From Microcaldota archaeon (GTDB lineage Archaea > Micrarchaeota > Micrarchaeia > Micrarchaeales > CABMGC01): a stretch of 9,847 nt of DNA. How positions within the stretch are numbered: position 1 is the stretch's first letter; each line of letters opens with the position of its first letter. The stretch is from NCBI GenBank assembly GCA_021821605.1, contig JAKACG010000025.1:1-9847 (forward strand), written 5' to 3'. The notes below the pieces were generated by a model that saw nothing but the letters and a program-made list of their open reading frames with translations, made no database searches and was not told the origin of the DNA. Of the stretch, positions 1 through 5,352 are shown in pieces. Position numbers and translations under genes: made by a program.

Positions 1-291
1 ATCATTTATTGATATAGTTCTTTCTACCACATAATCTGAGTTGTCAACAGAAAAAGAAAGCTTGATTTTAGAGGTATTTTTCTGCTCTGGTTTGTTGCGT
101 ATCAGCATATTTATCTTTGATCTCCTGCTTTTTATTGAAGGAAAAGTACCAAATAAAGCAAAAGAAATCGCATCGAGAACTGAGCTCTTACCGGCTCCCA
201 TTTGCCCTATAAAAACATTTGTGCCTTTTGAGAATAATATCTTTGATGTGCCATGCGCTTTCCAGTTCTCAAGTTCAAGATAATTTAACAT
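1..291 (-). CDS. rad50: Rad50-type DNA repair ATPase, N-terminal part (cut by window edge)
   Basis: The frame is open from an ATG at 289-291 down to base 1, giving 97 codons with the rest outside the window. Seen: residues around 29-37 form a Walker A motif (GQMGAGKSS), preceded by an ABC-ATPase strand ending in an AHG element and followed by LDAISFALFG. A later strand and YVVERT segment match the start of Rad50/SMC-type ATPase heads. The AHG element, the spacing and the ALFG continuation favour Rad50 over SMC. Known of the family: Rad50 pairs with Mre11 to tether and process DNA double-strand breaks, using a split ATPase head joined by a long coiled coil. Mre11 is not in view. An AT-rich TATA-like stretch near 313-328 lies about 29 bases before the start. 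RecN or another SbcC-like ATPase is less likely but cannot be excluded from 97 residues. Confidence 0.8.
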   Translation of the reverse strand, partial: MLNYLELENWKAHGTSKILFSKGTNVFIGQMGAGKSSVLDAISFALFGTFPSIKSRRSKINMLIRNKPEQKNTSKIKLSFSVDNSDYVVERTISIND

Positions 292-364
292 CAAATCAGT
301 ATATATTAAAATCTAAATTATTTATTACTTTTGAATGATTTTCAGCCAAAATGCGATATATGAA

Positions 365-373
365 TATATAAAT
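365..373 (+). promoter_or_regulatory. Archaeal TATA box before the gene at 404
   Basis: TATATAAAT lies with its centre about 35 bases before the ATG at 404. That predicts transcription starting near 395 and a very short leader. It sits in the 112-base gap between divergent genes; the minus-strand gene probably uses a separate AT-rich element near 313-328. Confidence 0.5.
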
Positions 374-403
374 ATCTAAAAAATACATATTTATTGTGTT
401 TTA

Positions 404-814
404 ATGGGTAATAAAAAAATACGTAGAATTATTCAAAAATCAAATGAAGAATTGCTTGATACACTTAGAAAAGAAATATTAAAGATCACTATAATAGGTA
501 CATCAAAAGCAATAAAACAAAGTTTAAGAGGCAGCAATCAACAAAAAACAAGTGCAAAAAAAACAAAAACAACTTTAGAAGTAGATTGCACAAAACCAGT
601 ATCTAAGATGATAGGCGATCTTTATGAAAAAATGTCAGGGACATCAAGCGAAGGAGAAAGCTATACTTTTGCCATTGGAAGAGATGCAGTTTTATTAACA
701 AAAATACAGAATGAATTACTGCATCAAAAACCTATATCTGTAGAGGATGCAAAAACAGTACATAGTATATATAAAAGATTTTTCCCTTCAGAAGCAGAAA
801 AAATACAAATATGA
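404..814 (+). CDS. Hypothetical protein, 136 aa, basic
   Basis: I do not recognise this protein. It starts at an ATG a short distance after a TATA box. The N-terminal third is strongly basic with many Lys, Arg and Gln (a KKIRRIIQKS segment, then a KTSAKKTKTT linker near residues 48-57). The remainder looks helical and more acidic, with a SYTFAIGRDAVLLTKIQNEL stretch near residues 85-105. There is no signal peptide, membrane segment or metal-binding cluster. The composition would suit a small nucleic-acid-binding protein, but this is only an inference from charge. It converges on the gene at 817-1065 with two bases between the stop codons. It diverges from rad50, so a link to repair by position is possible but unsupported. 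Confidence 0.6.
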   Translation: MGNKKIRRIIQKSNEELLDTLRKEILKITIIGTSKAIKQSLRGSNQQKTSAKKTKTTLEVDCTKPVSKMIGDLYEKMSGTSSEGESYTFAIGRDAVLLTKIQNELLHQKPISVEDAKTVHSIYKRFFPSEAEKIQI

Positions 815-816
815 TG

Positions 817-1065
817 TTATAATTCTTTTATAACCTTTTTTGATCTGTCGAGTTCCTTTGCTGCTTTTTTCATATGGTCAAGTATTATGTCAAGACTTTC
901 TAAGAACTCAAATTTTAAATCAGTAGATGTTTTTTTATTTCGTGCTATATTCTTTCTTATCGAAAGCACCTTTTTGTAATGTTTAGTTATGTCTTTTGAC
1001 ATACTGTCAAACATAATATAATCCGAGATTAATTCTTTAGAGCTAGAACTATTCTTTTTCTGCAT
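817..1065 (-). CDS. Hypothetical small helical protein, 82 aa
   Basis: Not recognised. The product is highly charged (rich in Lys, Asp, Glu and Ser), has no cysteine, glycine or proline, and reads as one or two long helices; the second half (LKFEFLESLDIILDHMKKA) has a heptad-like pattern of Leu, Ile and Phe. A short coiled-coil or helical-hairpin protein is the likeliest description. The ATG at 1065 is preceded on this strand by a TATA-like element near 1096-1107, consistent with a short or absent leader. It ends tail to tail with the gene at 404-814. Lack of a recognised family and its small size leave some chance that it is not translated, although low-complexity noise rarely gives so regular a helical pattern. 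Confidence 0.5.
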   Translation of the reverse strand: MQKKNSSSSKELISDYIMFDSMSKDITKHYKKVLSIRKNIARNKKTSTDLKFEFLESLDIILDHMKKAAKELDRSKKVIKEL

Positions 1066-1221
1066 TTAATCAACATGTACACTTTTACAGTTAGCATTTT
1101 TAAAGTTATTGGTAATAGCTCTTTTATTTAGCTTTTTCTATTTTTATGCGTTTTTTAATTTAATACAATAAAAAAACAAAAAGTATAAGAATACATATTC
1201 CAATAGTAAATTGGAGATTAT

Positions 1222-1404
1222 ATGGCAAAAACATTTGCATGTAAAGATATTGGAATGAGTTGTGGCTTTAAGACAAAGGCGAAAACCGATGATGAGTTAA
1301 TGGAAAAAATAAAGGCTCATGCAGCTGAAGCACACAATATGAAACAAGTTGACGCGGCTACAGCAGCAAAGATAAAAGCTGCAATCAAATCAAGCATCTT
1401 TTAA
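1222..1404 (+). CDS. DUF1059 family small protein
   Basis: This 60-residue protein matches the DUF1059 family in length and layout: an opening KTFACKDIGMSCGF, then a helix containing DDELMEKIKAHAAEAHNM. Cys7, Cys14, His33 and His38 are placed like a small metal site (inference); the family's function is not known to me. The ATG at 1222 is supported by a ribosome-binding site GGAG at 1213-1216, five bases upstream, unlike several genes here that seem leaderless. Upstream AT-rich elements near 1158-1196 could serve as promoter. The gene stands alone and is followed by a strong run of T tracts. The Ala- and Lys-rich tail (TAAKIKAAIKS) is typical of these proteins. Confidence 0.8.
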   Translation: MAKTFACKDIGMSCGFKTKAKTDDELMEKIKAHAAEAHNMKQVDAATAAKIKAAIKSSIF

Positions 1405-1423
1405 GTTAGCTGTATTTTATTTA

Positions 1424-1450
1424 TTTTTTAATTTTTTCTTTATTGTTTTT
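1424..1450 (+). terminator. Oligo-T archaeal terminator after the DUF1059 gene
   Basis: Three T tracts (1424-1429, 1432-1437 and 1446-1450) begin about 20 bases after the stop codon, with no hairpin. Oligo-T tracts on the coding strand are the usual archaeal termination signal. The convergent methyltransferase gene ends at 1458. Confidence 0.5.
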
Positions 1451-1457
1451 ATTATAT

Positions 1458-2444
1458 TCATATTCTTTTACAGTATAAAAGGCCTCTTTTCATATTTTTA
1501 ATTATTCTGTCTTTTTCTAGGTAAAATATAGGGCGTTTTATTTTTACTTCAAATCCTGCACTCTTTAATTTCTCTGATAAGTTTTTGTATCCATAATGAT
1601 ACTCAATTATTATTTGTTTAAACCTTCTCAATGAAAATTCTGAAGCATTTAAAATTACATCGTATTCGGAACCTTCACAATCAAGCTTTAGTATCGCATC
1701 TTTTATTTGGAAGCGGTTTACTATGTTATCTAATGTTTGCAATTTAATACTTTTGCCCATTTTAAAATTTTTAATATTTGTTGCGACGTTGTTCTCATAC
1801 TTTTCATCAATAAGTATATGTTGTTCTTTACCACACCCTTCATTTAAAATACTCACAACATTTTTTAAGTTATTTAATTGTATATTTTTTAGAGCTATTT
1901 TGTATGAATAAGGATATGGCTCAAACGCATAGATATGTTTTGCTCCTTTTAAAGAAAAATAAATGGCAGTATCGCCAATGTTCGCACCTATGTCTACAAC
2001 GATATTATTCTTAACGTCAAGCCATGAATACTCTTCTCCAAAGAACTGCTCCTTTATAAGAAAGGTGCTATTATAAAACTGCTTTTCAGAGTCATAAAAA
2101 AGTTTTATTTGTTTTCCATGCCATAAAAATTCTATATGGTTTGTTGTTATTTCAAACTTTGTTTTTAATACGCTCTCGAAAAATAATTTTTGGGCTTGTT
2201 TTGTATACCAAAAAGCTTCATAATCTTTTAGTGTTTTAAAGCTCTTTGAGGTTTTATTTGTTAACTTTAATGTAAGTTCTTTTTTAATCCCTAACTTAAA
2301 CAATGGTATTTCATACCAATTTTTTACAATTTTTTTTCTTACTGAAATGCCTTTTAAGTTTTTTATTAACGTGTTATCAAATAGATATGAATTTAAATAA
2401 TCAGTAATTTTCACATTTTTATTGGGATTGAAATTTATTTCCAT
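1458..2444 (-). CDS. FkbM family SAM-dependent methyltransferase
   Basis: Residues 150-159 (VDIGANIGDT) are the S-adenosylmethionine-binding motif I. FEP at 174-176 is the acidic end of the second strand, and LKLDCEGSEYDV at 252-263 is the conserved FkbM segment (I/L-K-D-x-E-G-x-E). The methyltransferase domain spans about residues 140-300. The N-terminal 130 residues are Lys- and aromatic-rich and have no domain I recognise. Known of the family: FkbM-type enzymes are usually O-methyltransferases acting on sugars, polyketides or other secondary products, and often sit in surface-glycan clusters. Here no glycosyltransferase is adjacent, so the substrate cannot be inferred. It is transcribed away from the winged-helix/MazF operon; a TATA-like element lies near 2471-2480. 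GC is very low, with one hand-counted 60-base line at 20%. Confidence 0.85.
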   Translation of the reverse strand: MEINFNPNKNVKITDYLNSYLFDNTLIKNLKGISVRKKIVKNWYEIPLFKLGIKKELTLKLTNKTSKSFKTLKDYEAFWYTKQAQKLFFESVLKTKFEITTNHIEFLWHGKQIKLFYDSEKQFYNSTFLIKEQFFGEEYSWLDVKNNIVVDIGANIGDTAIYFSLKGAKHIYAFEPYPYSYKIALKNIQLNNLKNVVSILNEGCGKEQHILIDEKYENNVATNIKNFKMGKSIKLQTLDNIVNRFQIKDAILKLDCEGSEYDVILNASEFSLRRFKQIIIEYHYGYKNLSEKLKSAGFEVKIKRPIFYLEKDRIIKNMKRGLLYCKRI

Positions 2445-2540
2445 TTAAACAATTTAAATACATTAACAAAAACTATAAGCTAATATTATTGAAAGTTAGC
2501 TAGGAACAGTTACTACTTACACAGATGAACATTTCTTAAA

Positions 2541-2672
2541 TAGAAGATAAATCCATCGTATTATCTAGTATAGAATGCGTCCTGCCAATAGAAAGTTTTT
2601 TTCTATAAAGCCATATTAGAAATTCTAAAGTAATACTTTTATAATAAAATAGCAAAATATAAATATCTTCTA
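2541..2672. promoter_or_regulatory. Cluster of TAGAA half-sites with two palindromes (candidate operator)
   Basis: The half-site TAGAA or its complement TTCTA occurs at 2541, 2571, 2589, 2601, 2617, 2623 and 2668. Four of these form two inverted repeats: ATAGAAA/TTTCTAT with a five-base spacer (2588-2606) and TTAGAA-A-TTCTAA (2616-2628). The second palindrome ends about 25 bases before the TATA box of the downstream operon, and the last half-site lies just after that box. This is a plausible binding region for the winged-helix protein encoded immediately downstream; the link is inference. The 242-base gap holding it (2445-2686) has no credible gene. Confidence 0.4.
2654..2664 (+). promoter_or_regulatory. 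TATA box of the winged-helix/Panacea-like/MazF operon
   Basis: AAAATATAAAT is centred about 28 bases before the ATG at 2687, so transcription would begin at or next to the start codon. A leaderless first gene is likely. It lies between the candidate operator palindromes and the first gene of the operon. Confidence 0.6.
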
Positions 2673-2686
2673 CTCCATAAATATTC

Positions 2687-3034
2687 ATGATGATTATTGA
2701 AACTGGAGATAACAACGGCTTTGTATCTTCTTTGGACAAAAAATACAGAAATTTATTACTCTATGCAAGAATAAGCACATTGGCGATGTTAAATTATTAC
2801 GGTAAAGATGGCTTGTCTTATCAGGACATAAAAGATACACTTAAACTAGAAGATGGTTCGCTTGCACCAAACTTGCGGTGGCTTAAAAACCATCGTTATA
2901 TACACTCTGAAGACGCCGAAGTTGATAAGAAAACACTTGTCGTATACTACATAGAAGATAACGGAAGGAAAGCGTATAATGATATAGAATCATGGCTAAG
3001 TTGCATATTACATTTAGGCGACCAAAAAGGATGA
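2687..3034 (+). CDS. Winged helix-turn-helix transcriptional regulator
   Basis: This 115-residue protein has one winged-helix DNA-binding domain. Residues 43-69 carry the helix-turn-helix (LSYQDIKDTLKLEDGSLAPN, then LRWLKNHRY). The wing follows (roughly 70-90), and DNGRKAY near 91-97 is the typical end-of-wing element. The pattern best fits the HTH_34/PadR/MarR-like group, which lacks a ligand domain. The start is ATG 2687 or the adjacent ATG 2690, both at the distance expected for a leaderless transcript from the TATA box. The stop overlaps the next start as ATGA at 3031-3034, so the genes are translationally coupled. Its likely job is autoregulation of the three-gene operon (inference), for which palindromes lie just upstream. 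Confidence 0.8.
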   Translation: MMIIETGDNNGFVSSLDKKYRNLLLYARISTLAMLNYYGKDGLSYQDIKDTLKLEDGSLAPNLRWLKNHRYIHSEDAEVDKKTLVVYYIEDNGRKAYNDIESWLSCILHLGDQKG

Positions 3035-3585
3035 AAATGAAAAACCAAACAAAAAAACTTATTGCTTATTTAAATTTGCTAGATGTAAAGATAGATAGCG
3101 ACAGATTTGAGTATAGGATAAAGGCGCAGAAGCTAACGTATATACTCCAAAAACTAACTGGAAAGACTTTATATAGTGATTTTAGTTTTTATATTAGAGG
3201 TCCTTACTCACGCGAACTAGCAAAGGAATATTTTGACTATAAGAACAATTTCAAAGAAGGCAAGACAGAAGTAGAATTAACAATAGAAGAAAATAAAGAA
3301 ATAAAGCAAGCAGTTCCATTACTCAAGAGTTTAACTCAAAGGGAATTGGAGATAGTTGCAAGTTTACTTTATCTGGAAGAGAGAGGTTTAGATGAAAACC
3401 ATGCGGAGACCAAGCTTAATGAACTTAAACCTCATTTAAAACTTGAAGATATCTGGAGAGGATCTAACATTATAAAAAAACTTTTCCTGACAGAAAAACT
3501 TAAAGTTGCAATAATGAGTTCTCTTGAAAAGGAAATTGAAAAGTGGGATAGGATAAGCAATGAGAGCTTGCAAAAGTTCGAGTAG
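3031..3585 (+). CDS. Panacea (DUF4065)/YwgA-like protein, candidate antitoxin
   Basis: I chose ATG 3031 because it overlaps the previous stop as ATGA and follows an AAAAGG ribosome-binding site; an upstream in-frame ATG (2992) would add 13 residues inside the regulator gene, and ATG 3037 is also possible. The product is 184 residues. The signature is at 30-62 (KAQKLTYILQKLTG, then FSFYIRGPYSREL), which resembles the K-x-Q-K-L-x-Y and Y-x-x-G-P-Y-S elements of DUF4065/Panacea and YwgA-like proteins. The rest is helical and charged (for example LTQRELEIVASLLYLEER near 101-118). Panacea domains are known to neutralise unrelated toxins by direct binding. Position between a regulator and a MazF-like toxin makes an antitoxin role attractive. 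The assignment rests on a short motif, so the family is less sure than the context. Confidence 0.65.
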   Translation: MKMKNQTKKLIAYLNLLDVKIDSDRFEYRIKAQKLTYILQKLTGKTLYSDFSFYIRGPYSRELAKEYFDYKNNFKEGKTEVELTIEENKEIKQAVPLLKSLTQRELEIVASLLYLEERGLDENHAETKLNELKPHLKLEDIWRGSNIIKKLFLTEKLKVAIMSSLEKEIEKWDRISNESLQKFE

Positions 3586-3925
3586 TGGGATAGTGAAAGA
3601 ATATAGCATCTACAATGTAAATTTTGATAAAGGTAGAGGACATGAACAAAGTTTTTCTAGGCCAGCAATAATATTCAAAGTAATACAAGAGTTAAGTATG
3701 TGCCTAGTTATACCATTAACAAGTAATTTAGAACTACTTAAACTTCCTTATACAATCCAGATAAGCAAAACTGCTACAGACAATTTAAAAGAGGATAGTA
3801 TTGCTTTAATATTTCAATTGAGAGCTATATCTATCGATAGAATAACAGGAAGTGAGATAGGAAAGTTGGAAGATCAGCAAATAAACAAAGTAAAAACTAT
3901 AATGAGAGATATGCTAGTTTTATGA
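3560..3925 (+). CDS. MazF/PemK-family endoribonuclease toxin
   Basis: Numbered from ATG 3560, the product is 121 residues, close to typical MazF length. Seen: a first strand YSIYNVNF (15-22), the loop GRGHE (25-29), RPAIIF (34-39), VIPLTS (50-55) and LIFQLRAISIDRIT near 83-96, followed by a C-terminal helix. These align with the MazF fold, and Arg34 and Thr54 occupy the places of the two catalytic residues known in Bacillus subtilis MazF (Arg25, Thr48), so the enzyme looks intact. MazF toxins cut mRNA at short sequences. The ATG overlaps the upstream gene by 26 bases; GTG 3593 would remove 11 residues and give an N-terminus closer to the family norm. No AbrB-type MazE partner is present; the candidate antitoxin is the gene just upstream. 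Confidence 0.8.
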   Translation: MRACKSSSSGIVKEYSIYNVNFDKGRGHEQSFSRPAIIFKVIQELSMCLVIPLTSNLELLKLPYTIQISKTATDNLKEDSIALIFQLRAISIDRITGSEIGKLEDQQINKVKTIMRDMLVL

Positions 3926-3976
3926 GGTTAATGTTAAAGATATTATAACTCTTTATCTTTCAAGGAGTGACAAACT

Positions 3977-4054
3977 ATATCAGGTAGTGTTTTAGGAGCA
4001 CTTGCTCATGAAGGTGTAGCTGCTACAGAGTATATTGTTACAAAAACAATTTAA
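3977..4054 (+). other. 25-codon coding-like stretch after mazF, no standard start
   Basis: A strong ribosome-binding-like AAGGAG (3962-3967) is followed nine bases later by ATA and 24 further sense codons, ending with TAA at 4052-4054. The translation after the first codon is SGSVLGALAHEGVAATEYIV plus four residues, much more protein-like than the surrounding sequence. There is no ATG, GTG or TTG in frame and an in-frame TGA lies just upstream. It may be a remnant of a lost gene, a micropeptide using AUA as start, or chance. The LAH-x-EG-x-AA pattern faintly resembles the C-terminal region of dihydrolipoamide dehydrogenases, but I would not assign it. Confidence 0.25.
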
Positions 4055-4099
4055 TTAGTAGAATTTAATATAGGATTAGTGCATTAAAGCTCTGAGAGA

Positions 4100-4114
4100 A
4101 TTCGCCAGGGTAGG
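4100..4114. repeat. Left copy of 15-bp direct repeat of the tRNA-Ser 3' end (att-like)
   Basis: ATTCGCCAGGGTAGG is identical to 5156-5170, in the same orientation. That second copy covers the end of the tRNA T-arm, the 3' acceptor strand, the discriminator base and three bases beyond. The match stops at both ends (4099 and 4115 differ from 5155 and 5171). The rest of the tRNA is absent here, so this is a 3'-end fragment, as left by site-specific integration into a tRNA gene. Confidence 0.6.
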
Positions 4115-4317
4115 ACTGCAGCTATAGAGATTAGCACCCACAGCTTTAAAAGGGTAAAGGAAAGAAAGGGCAAGCTCTAAGCAAGTGCTTTGATGGGAGA
4201 CATAAATAGAGAAGCCTCAATATTAGGCTTGTTACCTCTTAATAATAAGCGATTTTAATTCAGGCCGTGTTTTACTTTGAAAATTCTTCACGCAAGTTTA
4301 TTACCTGTTCAAACTAT

Positions 4318-5088
4318 TCATTCAAAATCTATATATAATGGCAGATGGTCGGACACAACATCATTTAGAACATTGAATTTGTTGATTTTTATTTTATCTG
4401 AGGCAAAGATATAATCTGCAAACCTGCCTTTACTTGATGGTGCAAGAGCACTGCGGGTAGAATTTACCTTGAATTCTTTTACTAAATTTATCATCTCTTG
4501 CTCCAGTATGTGCACACTTTCTGTAGATATGTCAAGATTAAAATCTCCGCATAATATCTTGCGCTCGCCAAAAGTGGACATTATCTTTAAAATGTTCCTT
4601 GACTGCTCTATCCTTTCCAGTGTATCATCCTTTCCTCCGCCCTGCCAGAGTCCGTGCATGTTTGCTATAAAATATGTACCTCTATCATTCGAAATTTTTG
4701 CATGTTGCATAATGCTGCCTACCTCGAAGGGTTTCCCTTCATATACTACTCTGATCTTCTTGTGTGCCCAAGCAGTTCGCACGTCGGCCTCTATTCCGTT
4801 CCTTACAAACATCGCCAGCTTATCGGAACTTTTGCTATAAGACTCTGACAAGAAACCCCGGAAGCCTGTTAGCACGTTTTCTAATCTGCTGTATAAGTCT
4901 TGAACCTCTTCAAACTCAGTTCCTTGATATAGCCGCTTGATAGCTTCAGCTTCTTTTCCGACTTTGGAATTGGCGTCTAAAACCTCCTGGAAACAGAAGA
5001 TGTCTACATCTTTTTTCTTACTCTCAAGAAATTCGGCAAGTTTGCCATATACCATTCCGCTCCACACATTCAAAGAAATTAGTCTCAT
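4318..5088 (-). CDS. Endonuclease/exonuclease/phosphatase (EEP) family protein
   Basis: All family motifs are present over 256 residues: LNVW with Asn7, CFQEV with Glu35, NMHG with His145, GDFNLD with Asp182 and Asn184, FADYIF with Asp225, and SDHLP with Asp247-His248. These are the metal-binding and catalytic residues of the DNase I/ExoIII/sphingomyelinase fold, so the enzyme should be an active Mg-dependent phosphodiesterase; the substrate (DNA, RNA, lipid or nucleotide) cannot be told. There is no signal peptide or membrane segment, so it acts in the cytoplasm. The ATG at 5088 follows GAGTGAT, a usable ribosome-binding site. It lies 70 bases past the 3' end of tRNA-Ser on the same strand, inside the tRNA-end direct repeats. 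By hand count GC is about 42% over 4441-5040, well above the roughly 20-35% sampled in neighbouring genes. Horizontal acquisition is likely. Confidence 0.85.
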   Translation of the reverse strand: MRLISLNVWSGMVYGKLAEFLESKKKDVDIFCFQEVLDANSKVGKEAEAIKRLYQGTEFEEVQDLYSRLENVLTGFRGFLSESYSKSSDKLAMFVRNGIEADVRTAWAHKKIRVVYEGKPFEVGSIMQHAKISNDRGTYFIANMHGLWQGGGKDDTLERIEQSRNILKIMSTFGERKILCGDFNLDISTESVHILEQEMINLVKEFKVNSTRSALAPSSKGRFADYIFASDKIKINKFNVLNDVVSDHLPLYIDFE

Positions 5089-5155
5089 ATATTATCACTC
5101 GCTCGTAACTTCATCTAAAGGTTTCACACTATTTACTGAAATTTGCTTACATAGC

Positions 5156-5170
5156 ATTCGCCAGGGTAGG
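5156..5170. repeat. Right copy of 15-bp direct repeat, within the tRNA-Ser 3' end
   Basis: Identical to 4100-4114. It spans the tRNA discriminator (5159), the acceptor 3' strand (5160-5166) and four bases of the T-stem. This copy keeps the tRNA intact, as expected for the side of an integrated element that retains the functional target. Confidence 0.6.
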
Positions 5171-5282
5171 GATTTGAACCCTAAAGCCCCGAAGGGCACT
5201 GGTTCGCTTGTCGCATCATCAAATCAGCTCTTGATATTTTAAAACTCAAGACCAGCGCGTTACCAGATTCTGCCACCCTGGC
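5159..5282 (-). tRNA. tRNA-Ser (anticodon UGA) with intron
   Basis: Read on the minus strand, a perfect 7-bp acceptor pairs GCCAGGG (5276-5282) with CCCTGGC (5160-5166), and G at 5159 is the discriminator. The anticodon stem is CTGGT/ACCAG, the T-arm TAGGG-TTCAAAT-CCCTA, and the D-arm contains GG in its loop, with only two clear stem pairs. The long variable arm GCCC-TTCG-GGGC marks a class II tRNA, so Ser or Leu. The loop reads C-T-TGA-G, giving anticodon UGA, and G at the discriminator fits archaeal serine rather than leucine. The mature tRNA is 84 bases without CCA; CCA is not encoded. It diverges from the DUF373 gene and ends 70 bases before the EEP gene on the same strand. Confidence 0.88.
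5205..5244 (-). other. 40-base tRNA intron, canonical position 37/38
   Basis: Removing 40 bases closes a normal 7-base anticodon loop (CTTGAG plus A). The central helix of a bulge-helix-bulge can form between exon CTTG and CAAG near the intron 3' end. This leaves three-base bulges AG|T and CG|A, each with the cut after the second base, as the archaeal splicing endonuclease requires. The inner intron helix is weak, so the motif may be of the relaxed type. A second possible pairing, CTTGA with TCAAG, exists nearer the intron 5' end. Confidence 0.75.
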
Positions 5283-5331
5283 ATAAAAGATTACATAATG
5301 TTTGTTCTGATAATTATTTTAAGCTTTGTTG

Positions 5332-5342
5332 TTTATATATAA
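5332..5342 (+). promoter_or_regulatory. TATA box between tRNA-Ser and DUF373
   Basis: TTTATATATAA is nearly symmetric and centred near 5337. For the plus-strand DUF373 gene it predicts transcription starting near 5362, which is after the two upstream TTG candidates. The divergent tRNA may use this box or an AT-rich element near 5313-5322. Confidence 0.5.
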
Positions 5343-5352
5343 CTGTGTTTAT

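Larger units (their letters stand above)
3926..4317. other. 392-base gene-free stretch, possible structured RNA
   Basis: No ORF with a standard start fits here on either strand. It contains the short coding-like stretch at 3977-4054, a TATA-like TTTAATATAG near 4066-4076, the left copy of the tRNA-derived repeat (4100-4114), and three short stem-forming pairs: AGCTT 4142-4146 with AAGCT 4172-4176, AAGC 4179-4182 with GCTT 4187-4190, and AAGCCT 4212-4217 with AGGCTT 4225-4230. The part from 4100 to 4230 is more GC-rich and purine-rich than typical spacer. It does not match RNase P RNA, SRP RNA or a tRNA by eye, and box C/D or H/ACA features are not convincing. An unannotated small RNA is possible. 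Confidence 0.3.

Noticed and set aside
41..283. 80-codon plus-strand ORF at the window start
   Set aside because: It is antisense to the Rad50 Walker A region, which is the real coding strand.
2478..2501. Inverted repeat AGCTAA/TTAGCT with 12-base spacer
   Set aside because: Short arms in AT-rich sequence, wide spacer and no matching site elsewhere; weaker than the TAGAA palindromes.
2536..2739. 67-codon minus-strand ORF between the methyltransferase and the winged-helix gene
   Set aside because: It overlaps the start of the winged-helix gene and covers its TATA box and the palindrome cluster; the translation has no family features.
3926..4317. RNase P RNA, SRP RNA or CRISPR array in the gene-free stretch
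   Set aside because: No conserved RNase P or SRP core elements were visible, and there are no regularly spaced repeats.
4469..4848. Two plus-strand ORFs inside the phosphodiesterase gene
   Set aside because: Both are antisense shadows of an EEP gene with a full set of catalytic motifs.
4937..5242. 101-codon plus-strand ORF
   Set aside because: It runs across the phosphodiesterase start, the spacer and the tRNA-Ser, so it is not a gene.
5159..5282. Reading the tRNA as tRNA-Leu because of the long variable arm
   Set aside because: The anticodon loop gives UGA and the discriminator is G; leucine tRNAs would need xAA or xAG and normally A.
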